Source: Saprospiraceae bacterium
GTDB taxonomy: Bacteria; Bacteroidota; Bacteroidia; Chitinophagales; Saprospiraceae
DNA length: 36,143 nt
Assembly (NCBI GenBank): GCA_016787285.1
Contig: JAEUUV010000090.1
Coordinates: 1-36,143, forward strand
Direction of reading: 5' to 3'
Made by a program: the position numbers and the translations under genes. Numbering within the stretch: position 1 is the first letter of the stretch; each line of letters starts with the position of its first letter. The notes under the pieces were generated by a model. The model worked only from the letters and a program-made list of their open reading frames with translations, was not told the DNA's origin and made no database searches. Below, in pieces: positions 8,242 through 15,699 of the stretch.

Positions 8242-8312
8242 TTTTTTACTCTTCTGCGGGCAAACACTCCCTACATTTACTCCGAATTTGTGAAAATATT
8301 TTTTCAAAAACC

Positions 8313-9713
8313 ATGTCCAACTCCGTGCTTTTTGATCTCGTATCCAGCCTCGACAAGGCCGAATTGCTGCGCCTTGGCAAGTTTGTGCGCTCGCCGTTCG
8401 TTACGCACCGGGCAGACGTGGCCCTGCTGTTCGCCTGTTTGGCCAAATGCCGCTACCGGGACAAACCTTTTCCCGACAAGGAAACGCTGTTTCGGGAAAC
8501 ATTCCCCGGTCGCGCCTACGACGACCTCGCCCTGCGGGCCACCATGAGCGACCTGCGCGAACTAATCGAGGATTTCCTCGTGTGGCAGCATTTTCAGCAC
8601 GACAACCTGCGCGTCTCGATGGCGCTGATGGCGCAGTTCCGGGAGCGCAACCTGCCGAAACATTTTGAAAAAGCCCAACGCCAAACGCGGCGGCAACTCG
8701 ACGACGCCGATATCCGAAATGCCGAGTTTCACCAAAAGGAACTGGATTTTTTGCTGGAGTCGGCGCAGCACAAAACCCGCACCATGCGCACCGGCGAACT
8801 GCCCCTGCAGGAAATTGCCGACGCGCTCGACCTGCACTACCTCGCCCAGAAACTGCGGCATGCCTGCACCCAGCTGTCGCACCAGGCCGTGTACCGCACC
8901 CAATACGACCTCGGCCTGCTGCCCGCCCTCATCGAACAGGTGGAGCGCGGCGGATTTCTCCGGGTGCCGGCCATCGCCCTGTACTACTACTGCTACCGAT
9001 TTCTGACTGAGCAGTACAGCCTGTCGTATTTCCAGAAATTTCGCGACGAACTGTTTGAAAACGAGCGCCTTTTCCCGGCCACCGAACTCAAGGGCCTGTA
9101 CCTGCTGGCCACCAATTTTTGCATCCGCCAACTGAACGAGGGCAACACGCCCTTCGTGGCCGAGGGCTGGCGCCTGTATCAGGAAGGCCTTCGGCGCGGG
9201 TTTCTGATCGAACACGGGCGCATCTCCTCGTTCACGTTCAACAACATCGTCGCCTTCGGCATCCGGCTGGAGGTCTTTGAAGAAGTGGAGCAGTTCATCC
9301 GGCAGTACCAGAGTTTCCTCGAACCCGCCCAGCAAAAAAGTTTTGTGGATTTCAACCTGGCCCGGCTGGAGTACCGGCGGAACAACCTCGCCAAGGCCAT
9401 GCAGTACCTGCAAACCGCTGATTTCAAGGACCTGGTCAATAACCTGATCGCCAAGACGCTGCTGCTGAAAATTTACTACCAGTTGGGCGAGTTTGAAATC
9501 CTGGATGCGCATCTCGACAGTTTCCGCCAGTTCATCAGCCGCCGCGAACTGAGCGAATACCACCGGAAAAACTACTCCAACATCGTGGCTATTGTGAAAA
9601 AAATGCTCGGCCTTCAGCCCGGCGACGCGAAAGGACGCGCCGCGCTGCGCGAAAAAATCCGGGCGACGGAGGTACTGACGGAGCGGGAATGGATGCTGGG
9701 AGTGCTGGGGTGA
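8313..9713 (+). CDS. Helical repeat protein of unknown function
   Basis: A 466-residue soluble, almost entirely helical protein without signal peptide or membrane segment. The N-terminus (VLFDLVSSLDKAELLRLGKF, then ALRATMSDLRELIEDFL) resembles a group of large helical proteins found in many copies in Bacteroidota, which I recall only as hypothetical proteins. The C-terminal half has paired-helix stretches such as QSFVDFNLARLEYRRNNLAKAMQYL, consistent with TPR-like repeats and thus protein binding. The chosen start is the ATG before SNSVLFD; an earlier in-frame ATG at 8235 would run back through the inverted repeat. It appears monocistronic and ends 86 bases before the convergent nuclease gene. 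No function is proposed. Confidence 0.75.
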   Translation: MSNSVLFDLVSSLDKAELLRLGKFVRSPFVTHRADVALLFACLAKCRYRDKPFPDKETLFRETFPGRAYDDLALRATMSDLRELIEDFLVWQHFQHDNLRVSMALMAQFRERNLPKHFEKAQRQTRRQLDDADIRNAEFHQKELDFLLESAQHKTRTMRTGELPLQEIADALDLHYLAQKLRHACTQLSHQAVYRTQYDLGLLPALIEQVERGGFLRVPAIALYYYCYRFLTEQYSLSYFQKFRDELFENERLFPATELKGLYLLATNFCIRQLNEGNTPFVAEGWRLYQEGLRRGFLIEHGRISSFTFNNIVAFGIRLEVFEEVEQFIRQYQSFLEPAQQKSFVDFNLARLEYRRNNLAKAMQYLQTADFKDLVNNLIAKTLLLKIYYQLGEFEILDAHLDSFRQFISRRELSEYHRKNYSNIVAIVKKMLGLQPGDAKGRAALREKIRATEVLTEREWMLGVLG

Positions 9714-9799
9714 GCGGCAAATGCAGCAGAATGTAGAGTGTGTCTCGGCGGGCTTGTTGGAAACAAGGTGCAGTAGATCAAAAGCCCCAAATCACGCTT

Positions 9800-10300
9800 T
9801 TAAATTACTATTTTAGCCTGAGCATCAAGCCTGAACCCGTTAGTTTTTTTGAAGAATGCCTTTTTTTCTTCTACATCAAATACGGTAAAATAAGGATGCC
9901 GTTTGTTGCAGGCAAAGGCTTTTTTGTGTCTGAATTGATCCAGAACATGGTATTCTTGCAGTAATCTTATTGTGTTTTCAAGTTGTGATTTTGCCTTCGG
10001 TAGCCAGCCTCCGGTGCCTTGATTTTTCAGTTCGACCAAGTAGAGGCCATCACGAAATATCAACATTCCATCGCATGTGCTTTCATTGTCATCTGTACCC
10101 TCTTTTTTTATTGAAAGGCAGTGATCAATAGCGATGAAAGTAATGTGAGTGCCTCGCTGATTTACTACGGTTGCTATCCAGATTGTTTCATTGGTCACAT
10201 CTGTATACGCCTTTGAGGCGTTCTGATCGTCACAGATGCCAAAGATTGACTCTGTTTTGGGTTTTTCGGTACAATCAATGCTAAAAAAATCCACGCTCAT
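9800..10300 (-). CDS. Small putative PD-(D/E)XK-type nuclease coupled to an ATPase
   Basis: A 166-residue protein. The central part reads CDGMLIFRDG followed by LYLVELKNQ: Asp77, Glu90 and Lys92 lie on what look like consecutive strands, and Gln106 sits in the next helix (KSQLENTI). This spacing matches the PD-(D/E)XK nuclease core. The start ATG overlaps the stop of the upstream ATPase gene as ATGA (10297-10300), so translation is probably coupled and the two products probably act together. The sequence is AT-rich like its partner. By comparison with known ATPase-nuclease defence pairs it is likely the DNA- or RNA-cutting effector. The nuclease call rests on motif spacing only. I do not recognise the family. 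Confidence 0.6.
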   Translation of the reverse strand: MSVDFFSIDCTEKPKTESIFGICDDQNASKAYTDVTNETIWIATVVNQRGTHITFIAIDHCLSIKKEGTDDNESTCDGMLIFRDGLYLVELKNQGTGGWLPKAKSQLENTIRLLQEYHVLDQFRHKKAFACNKRHPYFTVFDVEEKKAFFKKTNGFRLDAQAKIVI

Positions 10301-11532
10301 AGTTCCTGTTCGATTTCGAGCAATGCATCAAACATCGTGTTGCCCTCTGCAAGCATCTGATTCAAAAGGTTATTGTCAGAAGGAATTCCATCGAATGTTG
10401 GCAATTTTCGAATACTTCCATCAGCCTCCTCAAACTGATAAATGAGTACGTTTTCACCAGAGATTAAGGAATCCGGTCCAACAATTTGATGTAATTTGGT
10501 CAGCAACTGGTCGGCGTTTGGAGACTGCTCAATTTTACTCTTGAGGTAGGCTCCTTGAATTGCTATGCTAATAAAATTGATGATATAAGGGCTGTGCGTA
10601 GTAATTATCAGCTTGTTATTCGGATGTCCATTCCTGTATTTTAACAGATCAAATAAGACCTCTTTTTGTGAGGTCGGGTACAGGTTTTGTTCCGGCTCTT
10701 CTACCACGTTAATGAAACTTTCATACCTATATTTCGCAGACAGTTTTTCCAGTAAAACTCGTAATACATCTTCTGAGATGGTTTCATCACTGACCATTTT
10801 ATTTACTGCCCTGCGAATTTTTTCTTCCTCCTCTAGGCTGATTTTTTTTCGGGTTTCGTTTGCCCTATTTTTAATCACATTTGACAAGTGTCGGGTTACC
10901 AAAACCAATGGCACCATTGATTGGAATCCACTTGAGGCTTCCAACAGCTCAATATGATAGTCGGCTCCAATCAAATAGGACTTTTTACTTTGCTTTCGAT
11001 ACTCAAAGGATACTTCTCCGACGGGAAGCTGCACTTGACCATCAAGTTGCTGCTTAGCATCTTCGTATTCATCCATAAACGTGTACAGCGGCAGTGGTAA
11101 ACGCTTGACTAAATCTGGACGATCTATAGCACTCACAAAGTTGCGCTCGGCTGGTACATACATGATCTTTGGGAAATGATACCCTTTGTTTTGAGAAAGC
11201 GGGAATACCTGAAACTGGTTGTTCTCAAAAACAAGACGAAATGCATTACCTACGTACTCAATGAAGGAATTTTGGTTCAAGTAGTTCCCTAGATTTTGGT
11301 AGGCCAGATGTTTTTTGAAGCGGTTATATAGAACCACATACTTATCAGTAAAATCCTCTCTGACTAATGCTTTCTCAATCCAACTCAGAGTGGAATATAG
11401 TTTGGCCATAGTACTTTTTCCACTACCCTGATTACCTATGAAAATGGTCACGTCGCTAAATTCGAGGAAACCATTTGACTCATTGAAACCACTCCGAATA
11501 GGACCAACATTCAGCACTTTTAACTTTGCCAT
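10297..11532 (-). CDS. OLD/AAA-like ABC-type ATPase, probable defence sensor
   Basis: A 411-residue ATPase with Walker A GNQGSGKST at residues 33-41, an ABC-signature-like ASSGFQS at 199-205, Walker B FINVVEEPEQN at 273-283, and an H-loop TTHSPYI at 311-317. This order and the EEPEQNLYP form are typical of the AAA_15/AAA_21 ATPases of OLD nucleases, Septu PtuA and PARIS AriA. The insert between Walker A and the signature (about 60-190) has a YVPAERNF segment, also seen in this group. There is no TOPRIM domain at the C-terminus, so catalysis would lie in the coupled downstream protein. AT-richness unlike its neighbours suggests recent acquisition. The assignment as ATPase is firm; a defence role is inferred. 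Confidence 0.8.
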   Translation of the reverse strand: MAKLKVLNVGPIRSGFNESNGFLEFSDVTIFIGNQGSGKSTMAKLYSTLSWIEKALVREDFTDKYVVLYNRFKKHLAYQNLGNYLNQNSFIEYVGNAFRLVFENNQFQVFPLSQNKGYHFPKIMYVPAERNFVSAIDRPDLVKRLPLPLYTFMDEYEDAKQQLDGQVQLPVGEVSFEYRKQSKKSYLIGADYHIELLEASSGFQSMVPLVLVTRHLSNVIKNRANETRKKISLEEEEKIRRAVNKMVSDETISEDVLRVLLEKLSAKYRYESFINVVEEPEQNLYPTSQKEVLFDLLKYRNGHPNNKLIITTHSPYIINFISIAIQGAYLKSKIEQSPNADQLLTKLHQIVGPDSLISGENVLIYQFEEADGSIRKLPTFDGIPSDNNLLNQMLAEGNTMFDALLEIEQEL

Positions 11533-11720
11533 ATCTGTGTTTTACTAAGTCTGCAATGCAAATATTTTTAAATGAAGGTTTTGGTTTTTACAACATTGTA
11601 CTTTGTCTTAAAGCCTAATAGTGTGATTTTTTAGAGCGACTAAGGTAGGTTTTTTATTGTTTTTTCATACATCAGATCGGGGATATTTGTTTGCCATGTT
11701 CCAGTATCTATTTTCTGTGC

Positions 11721-12299
11721 TCAACCCTTTAAAAACTTCGCCGCCCCGTCCAACTCCTCATAAAACTCCTCCCCGTACTTGCGCACGATAGCCTCGCGCA
11801 GGAAGCGGTACACGGGCATTTTTTCCTTGCGGCCCAGTTCGCAGGCGGCGGAACAGATGTCCCACTGGTGGTAGTTGAGCGCCTCGAAGCCGAGTTCCTC
11901 GTTTTTTTCCACCCGGATAGGGTAGAGGTGGCAGGAGATCGGTTTTTGAAAATCAATGGCGCCGGCGCGGTAGGCCGCCTCAATGCCGCACTGGGCTGTG
12001 CCGCCGGCGTCGAGGGTCATGTAGGCGCAGGGGCCGTTGTCCACCAGCGGGGTGCCGTATTCTTCGGCTTCGTCGAACCACACGTACTTGCCCTGCTGCT
12101 CAATGGCCCGGATGCCGGCCGGGCTGAGGAAGGGTTTGACCCGGCCAAAAATACTGTCGAGAATGGGCAGTTCCGCGTCCTCCAGCGGCGCGCCGGAGTC
12201 GCCCTCCCAGCAGCAGGCGCCCTTGCAGGCGGAGAGGTTGCAAATGAATTGCTCCTCGACGAGTTCGTCGCTCACGAGTTTGTCCTGTACGATAATCAT
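11721..12299 (-). CDS. DUF3109 family cysteine-rich protein
   Basis: A 192-residue cytosolic protein with a cysteine cluster near the N-terminus (ICNLSACKGACCWEGD; C20, C25, C29, C30) and further cysteines in NGPCAYM, QCGIE, ISCHLYPIR and WDICSAACELG. This pattern is that of the DUF3109/YkgJ-like group, thought to bind zinc or an iron-sulphur cluster. Function is unknown. It starts 9 bases after the fabG stop, so both genes are probably on one transcript. Confidence 0.8.
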   Translation of the reverse strand: MIIVQDKLVSDELVEEQFICNLSACKGACCWEGDSGAPLEDAELPILDSIFGRVKPFLSPAGIRAIEQQGKYVWFDEAEEYGTPLVDNGPCAYMTLDAGGTAQCGIEAAYRAGAIDFQKPISCHLYPIRVEKNEELGFEALNYHQWDICSAACELGRKEKMPVYRFLREAIVRKYGEEFYEELDGAAKFLKG

Positions 12300-12308
12300 G
12301 GCGCGGGC

Positions 12309-13049
12309 TTAGGTGTTGAGTGCGCCGCACACCGAGAGCACTTGTCCGGAGACGTAAGCGCCCATATCGGAAGCAAGGAACACGCAGGCGTTGGCCACGT
12401 CTTCGCCGCTGCCGAGGCGTTTCATGGGGATGGCGGAAAGGTAGCCCTCCTTCGTTTTTTCGTCGAGCACGGCGGTCATTTCGGTTTCGATAAAACCGGG
12501 CGCCACGGCGTTGCAGCGGATGCCGCGCGAGCCGTATTCCTTGGCAATGGACTTGGAGAAACCGATGATGCCGGCCTTGGAAGCGGCGTAGTTGGCCTGG
12601 CCTGCCTGCCCGAACACGCCCACCACCGAACTCATGTTGATGATGCTGCCGCCCGTGCGGATCATGGGCTTGAGGCAGTGTTTGGTCAGGTTGAACACCG
12701 ACTTGAGGTTGGTCTGGATGACCTCGTCCCACTGCTGTTCGGTCATGCGCAGCATGAGCGTGTCGCGGGTGATGCCGGCGTTGTTGATCAGGATGTCAAT
12801 TTTGCCGAAGTCCTTCACGACCTGGGCCACCAGCGCTTCGGCCTGGGCGTAGTCGCCCGCGTCGCTCTGGTAGGCGCGGGCATTGGCGCCGAGTTCGGCG
12901 GCGAGTTTTTCGGCGCGCTCTGCCGAGCCGGCAGACACGTATGTGAACGCGACCTGCGCGCCTTGTTCGACAAATTTACGCACCAGCGCTTCGCCGATGC
13001 CGCGCGCACCGCCGGTGATGAGGGCTGTTTTTCCGTTGAGCAAACCCAT
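12309..13049 (-). CDS. fabG: 3-oxoacyl-ACP reductase FabG
   Basis: A 246-residue short-chain dehydrogenase. The NADP-binding motif TGGARGIG is at 12-19, NNAG at 89-92, the catalytic Ser141 in MSSVVG, and YxxxK at Tyr154/Lys158 within GQANYAASKAG, the form typical of FabG. It reduces 3-ketoacyl-ACP in each fatty acid elongation cycle in the cytosol. The start was chosen at MGLLNGKTALITGG, where the fold begins; an upstream in-frame extension passes through the heptamer repeats and is not protein-like. It precedes the DUF3109 gene in the same direction. Other SDR substrates are possible, but the active-site region fits FabG well. Confidence 0.88.
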   Translation of the reverse strand: MGLLNGKTALITGGARGIGEALVRKFVEQGAQVAFTYVSAGSAERAEKLAAELGANARAYQSDAGDYAQAEALVAQVVKDFGKIDILINNAGITRDTLMLRMTEQQWDEVIQTNLKSVFNLTKHCLKPMIRTGGSIINMSSVVGVFGQAGQANYAASKAGIIGFSKSIAKEYGSRGIRCNAVAPGFIETEMTAVLDEKTKEGYLSAIPMKRLGSGEDVANACVFLASDMGAYVSGQVLSVCGALNT

Positions 13050-13057
13050 GGTGTCAG

Positions 13058-13085
13058 TTTTGAGTGTTGAGTTTTGAGTTTTGAG
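13058..13085. repeat. Heptamer tandem repeat in the fabG leader (four units)
   Basis: Four consecutive 7-bp units read ttttgag, tgttgag, ttttgag and ttttgag. They start 9 bases upstream of the fabG start codon, so they lie in its leader or promoter. Confidence 0.65.
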
Positions 13086-13219
13086 TGGGGCAAAGGTGCG
13101 AAAAACTTCTGTTCCTGTTTTTACTGCCAGGAAAGAAGCCCGGAACAGATCGGGCATTTTTGTGGTTAATGCGGCTTCTCGTCGTAGATAAATTCTGAAA
13201 CCGCAACTTTGCGCCGGCA

Positions 13220-14482
13220 ATGAAAAACAACTCGAATGCTTACGCGGCGTTGCGCGTGCCGGACTACCGGCGTTTTCTGTCCATGCGCCTGTTCTCGGTG
13301 CTGGCCATTCAGATCATGTCCGTGTCGGTCGGCTACTACGTGTACGACCTGACGGGCGATCCGCTGATGCTCGGGCTGGTTGGGCTGGCTGAAGCGATTC
13401 CCGCCATTTCCATAAGCCTGTGGGCCGGGCATTTAGCCGACAAACACAACCGGCGGAACATTCTGGCCGGCTGCTTAGCCGCTATGCTGTGCTGTGCCGT
13501 CGCGCTGGTGACGCTGGCGGTTCAGGGCGACACCCTGCCGAAGGGTATCGTGCTGAGCGGCATTTACACCGTCATTTTCGTGACCGGCATCGCGCGTGGC
13601 TTTTTCAGCCCGACCAATTTTGCGTTTTTGCCACAGTTGGTGGACAAACAAACGCTGCCCAACGCCATCACCTGGAACAGCAGCACCTGGGAAGTGGCCA
13701 GTATTTCCGGGCTGGGTATCGGCGGCTTGTTGTACGGATTTGCGGGCGTGACCTGGGCGTTCTCGGCCATTGCCATCCTCATGGCGATGAGTTTGCTGAT
13801 GTTGCTGCAAATTGCCCCGCGACCGGTGCCCAGGTCAGCGCAGATGGAACCGGCATTGGTGCGCATCCGGGAAGGATTGCGCTTTGTGTTTCGCGACCAG
13901 GTGATTCTGGGCGCTATAGCGCTGGATTTGTTTGCCGTGCTGTTTGGCGGGGCTGTGGCGCTGCTGCCGGTGTACGCCAAAGATATTTTGCACGTAGGCC
14001 CGCAGGGGCTGGGTATCCTCCGGGCGGCCATGTCGCTGGGGGCGATTGTCATGGCATTTTACATCGCTCACCGCCCAATGGGCCGGAATGCCGGTCGTAC
14101 CATGATGATTTGCGTGATCGGCTTCGGCCTGTGCATCATCGGGTTTGGTTTATCTAAAATATTCTGGCTGTCGTTTGTCTTTTTGTTCCTCTGCGGGGTG
14201 TTCGACGAGGTGAGCGTATTTGTGCGGGCGTCGCTTATCCAGCACCGCACACCCGACCACCTGAAGGGGCGGGTCTCGTCGGTGAATTCCATGTTCATCA
14301 CCTCGTCCAACGAGATCGGGGCATTTGAAAGCGGCCTGACGGCCAAACTTTTCGGCACTGTACCGGCAGTGGTGCTGGGCGGCACGTTGACCATTCTTGT
14401 GGTCGCAATTGCGTGGTGGAAAGCGCCCAAACTGCGCAACCTGCACTTTGACGATGCAGGGGAAGCACAGAAGGAATCCTGA
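13220..14482 (+). CDS. MFS transporter, EntS-like exporter group
   Basis: A 420-residue integral membrane protein with about twelve hydrophobic segments. The N-terminus (ALRVPDYRRFLSMRLFSVLA) and the loop GHLADKHNRRNIL between helices 2 and 3, a form of the MFS signature, are typical of the MFS_3 group that includes the enterobactin exporter EntS. It probably exports a small molecule by proton antiport; the substrate cannot be read from the sequence. It is transcribed divergently from fabG across a 170-base gap and appears to be alone in its operon, ending before the long hairpin at 14503-14604. Confidence 0.82.
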   Translation: MKNNSNAYAALRVPDYRRFLSMRLFSVLAIQIMSVSVGYYVYDLTGDPLMLGLVGLAEAIPAISISLWAGHLADKHNRRNILAGCLAAMLCCAVALVTLAVQGDTLPKGIVLSGIYTVIFVTGIARGFFSPTNFAFLPQLVDKQTLPNAITWNSSTWEVASISGLGIGGLLYGFAGVTWAFSAIAILMAMSLLMLLQIAPRPVPRSAQMEPALVRIREGLRFVFRDQVILGAIALDLFAVLFGGAVALLPVYAKDILHVGPQGLGILRAAMSLGAIVMAFYIAHRPMGRNAGRTMMICVIGFGLCIIGFGLSKIFWLSFVFLFLCGVFDEVSVFVRASLIQHRTPDHLKGRVSSVNSMFITSSNEIGAFESGLTAKLFGTVPAVVLGGTLTILVVAIAWWKAPKLRNLHFDDAGEAQKES

Positions 14483-14604
14483 TTTTTCACCGCGGAGACG
14501 CATTTTTCACCGCGGAGACGCAGAGACGCGGAGTGTTACGCAGAAAATAATTTTTTGAAAACTCTGCGTAACACTCCGCGTCTCTGCGTCTCCGCGGTGA
14601 AAAA
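14483..14604. terminator. 42-bp-arm perfect hairpin between convergent genes
   Basis: Arms 14503-14544 and 14563-14604 are perfectly complementary around an 18-base loop. The outer 20 bases also occur once more as a direct repeat at 14483-14502. The arms are built of near-repeated words (cgcggaga, cgcagaga, cgcggag). The element fills the space between the MFS gene and gcvH, which converge, and could terminate both. Confidence 0.65.
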
Positions 14605-14630
14605 CCTTTACGTCTCTTCAGTAAAAAACA

Positions 14631-15023
14631 CTACGCCACGTGCGCCTGGTACGCAGCGGCGTCCATCAGGCTGTTCAGGTCGGCAGGATTGGCAATTTCG
14701 ATTTTCACGATCCAGCCCTCGCCGTATGGGTCTTCGTTGATGAGGGCCGGGTTGCCGGCCTTGGAGTCGTCGAGTCCAGGATTGAATTCCAGCACTTTGC
14801 CGGCGATGGGCATGAACAGGTCGGAGGTCGTTTTCACAGCCTCCACGGTGCCGAACACCGCGTGAGCGGCTACACTTTTACCTACGGTTTCCACTTCGAT
14901 GTACACCAGTTCGCCCAGCTCGCTCTGGGCGTAGTCGGTGATGCCCACGTAGGCGATGTTGCCGCTCTCCACGCGGACCCACTCGTGGTCTTCGGTGTAT
15001 TTGCAGTTGCTTGGAAAAGTCAT
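14631..15023 (-). CDS. gcvH: Glycine cleavage system H protein
   Basis: A 130-residue lipoyl-carrier protein of normal length for the family. The start [11 protein letters not shown], the core [17 protein letters not shown] and the lipoylation motif [10 protein letters not shown], with Lys64 as the attachment site, are diagnostic. The conserved GEGWI segment follows. It shuttles the aminomethyl group between the P, T and L proteins of glycine cleavage. None of those partners is nearby, so the system is dispersed in this genome. A good promoter-like element at 15063-15093 serves it. Confidence 0.93.
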   Translation of the reverse strand: MTFPSNCKYTEDHEWVRVESGNIAYVGITDYAQSELGELVYIEVETVGKSVAAHAVFGTVEAVKTTSDLFMPIAGKVLEFNPGLDDSKAGNPALINEDPYGEGWIVKIEIANPADLNSLMDAAAYQAHVA

Positions 15024-15033
15024 GTTGCGTTAT

Positions 15034-15052
15034 GATTTACGATTTACGATTT
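15034..15052. repeat. Heptamer tandem repeat in the gcvH leader
   Basis: Two full units of gatttac and a partial third lie between the gcvH promoter and start codon. Confidence 0.5.
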
Positions 15053-15062
15053 GTTTGCGCGC

Positions 15063-15093
15063 CAAAAGTAGACGTTTGTTAAAAGTCTACCAA
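15063..15093 (-). promoter_or_regulatory. Bacteroidota-type promoter for gcvH
   Basis: On the minus strand TTG (15091-15093) is followed after 20 bases by TACTTTTG (15063-15070), an exact TAnnTTTG match, about 40 bases upstream of the gcvH start. It overlaps the 3' end of the preceding FKBP gene. Confidence 0.6.
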
Positions 15094-15534
15094 CTCGATT
15101 TCGAAGACCAATACCGCATTGGCGCGAACGCCGAATGGCGGGTTGGGGCCATAACCCAGGGCCGAGGGAATGAAGAACTTGCCTTTCCCGCCTTTTTGGA
15201 GGAGCGGTATGGCAATTTGCCACCCCTGGATCAGGTTGCTCAGCGGGTAGGTAGCCGTATTGTTACCGGTTGTCTGGTCGAACACGACGCCGTCCAGGTA
15301 GTACCCTTTGTACTTGAAGGTGATGGTTGAGTTCAGAGATGGGCTGCCGCCTGTACCCGGTGTTTCGATGATGTAAAAAATACCGGAATCGTGCTCGGTG
15401 GCCGTCAGGCTATTGTCGTCCAGGTATTTCAGGATAGCATCACGGTCAAACTCGGCCTGTTCTTCTTTTCCACATCCCGCTGTCAGAAGTGCGAGAACAA
15501 CAAAAGCGGTCAGTGCAGGTAATACGTTTTTCAT
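15079..15534 (-). CDS. FKBP-type peptidyl-prolyl isomerase lipoprotein
   Basis: A 151-residue lipoprotein. The N-terminus MKNVLPALTAF...LLTAGC ends in a lipobox with Cys21. The rest is one FKBP domain: VVFDQT, a LIQGWQIAIPLLQKGGKGKFFIP segment and a final LVFEIELVDF, covering most of the family's active-site positions. It should catalyse proline isomerisation or act as a chaperone at the cell envelope. The start was chosen at MKNVL because it opens a signal peptide; upstream in-frame codons cross the promoter at 15585-15614. Confidence 0.87.
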   Translation of the reverse strand: MKNVLPALTAFVVLALLTAGCGKEEQAEFDRDAILKYLDDNSLTATEHDSGIFYIIETPGTGGSPSLNSTITFKYKGYYLDGVVFDQTTGNNTATYPLSNLIQGWQIAIPLLQKGGKGKFFIPSALGYGPNPPFGVRANAVLVFEIELVDF

Positions 15535-15584
15535 CAAAAATTGTCGGATCGTGGTTGTTTGTGAAACGCCTTTTTCGGGCGGGC

Positions 15585-15614
15585 CAAAGGTAAGGCTCGG
15601 TTCGAGAATGTCAA
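15585..15614 (-). promoter_or_regulatory. Bacteroidota-type promoter for the FKBP lipoprotein
   Basis: On the minus strand TTG (15612-15614) is followed after 19 bases by TACCTTTG (15585-15592), matching TAnnTTTG exactly, about 50 bases upstream of the start codon. Confidence 0.6.
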
Positions 15615-15653
15615 CAATTCGCAAATCTGTTTCCCGACCCCGGTCTGCGGCGC

Positions 15654-15661
15654 TATTTTTG
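15654..15661 (+). promoter_or_regulatory. Candidate -7 element of the TlpA-like gene
   Basis: TATTTTTG matches TAnnTTTG and lies 38 bases before the start codon. I see no TTG at the usual distance upstream, so support is partial. Confidence 0.35.
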
Positions 15662-15699
15662 CCCGCCTAAAACCGGACAAATACAAAAACACGTTGACC

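Noticed and set aside
11868-13070. 400-codon plus-strand frame across DUF3109 and fabG
   Set aside because: It is antisense to two clearly recognised genes and has no recognisable domain.
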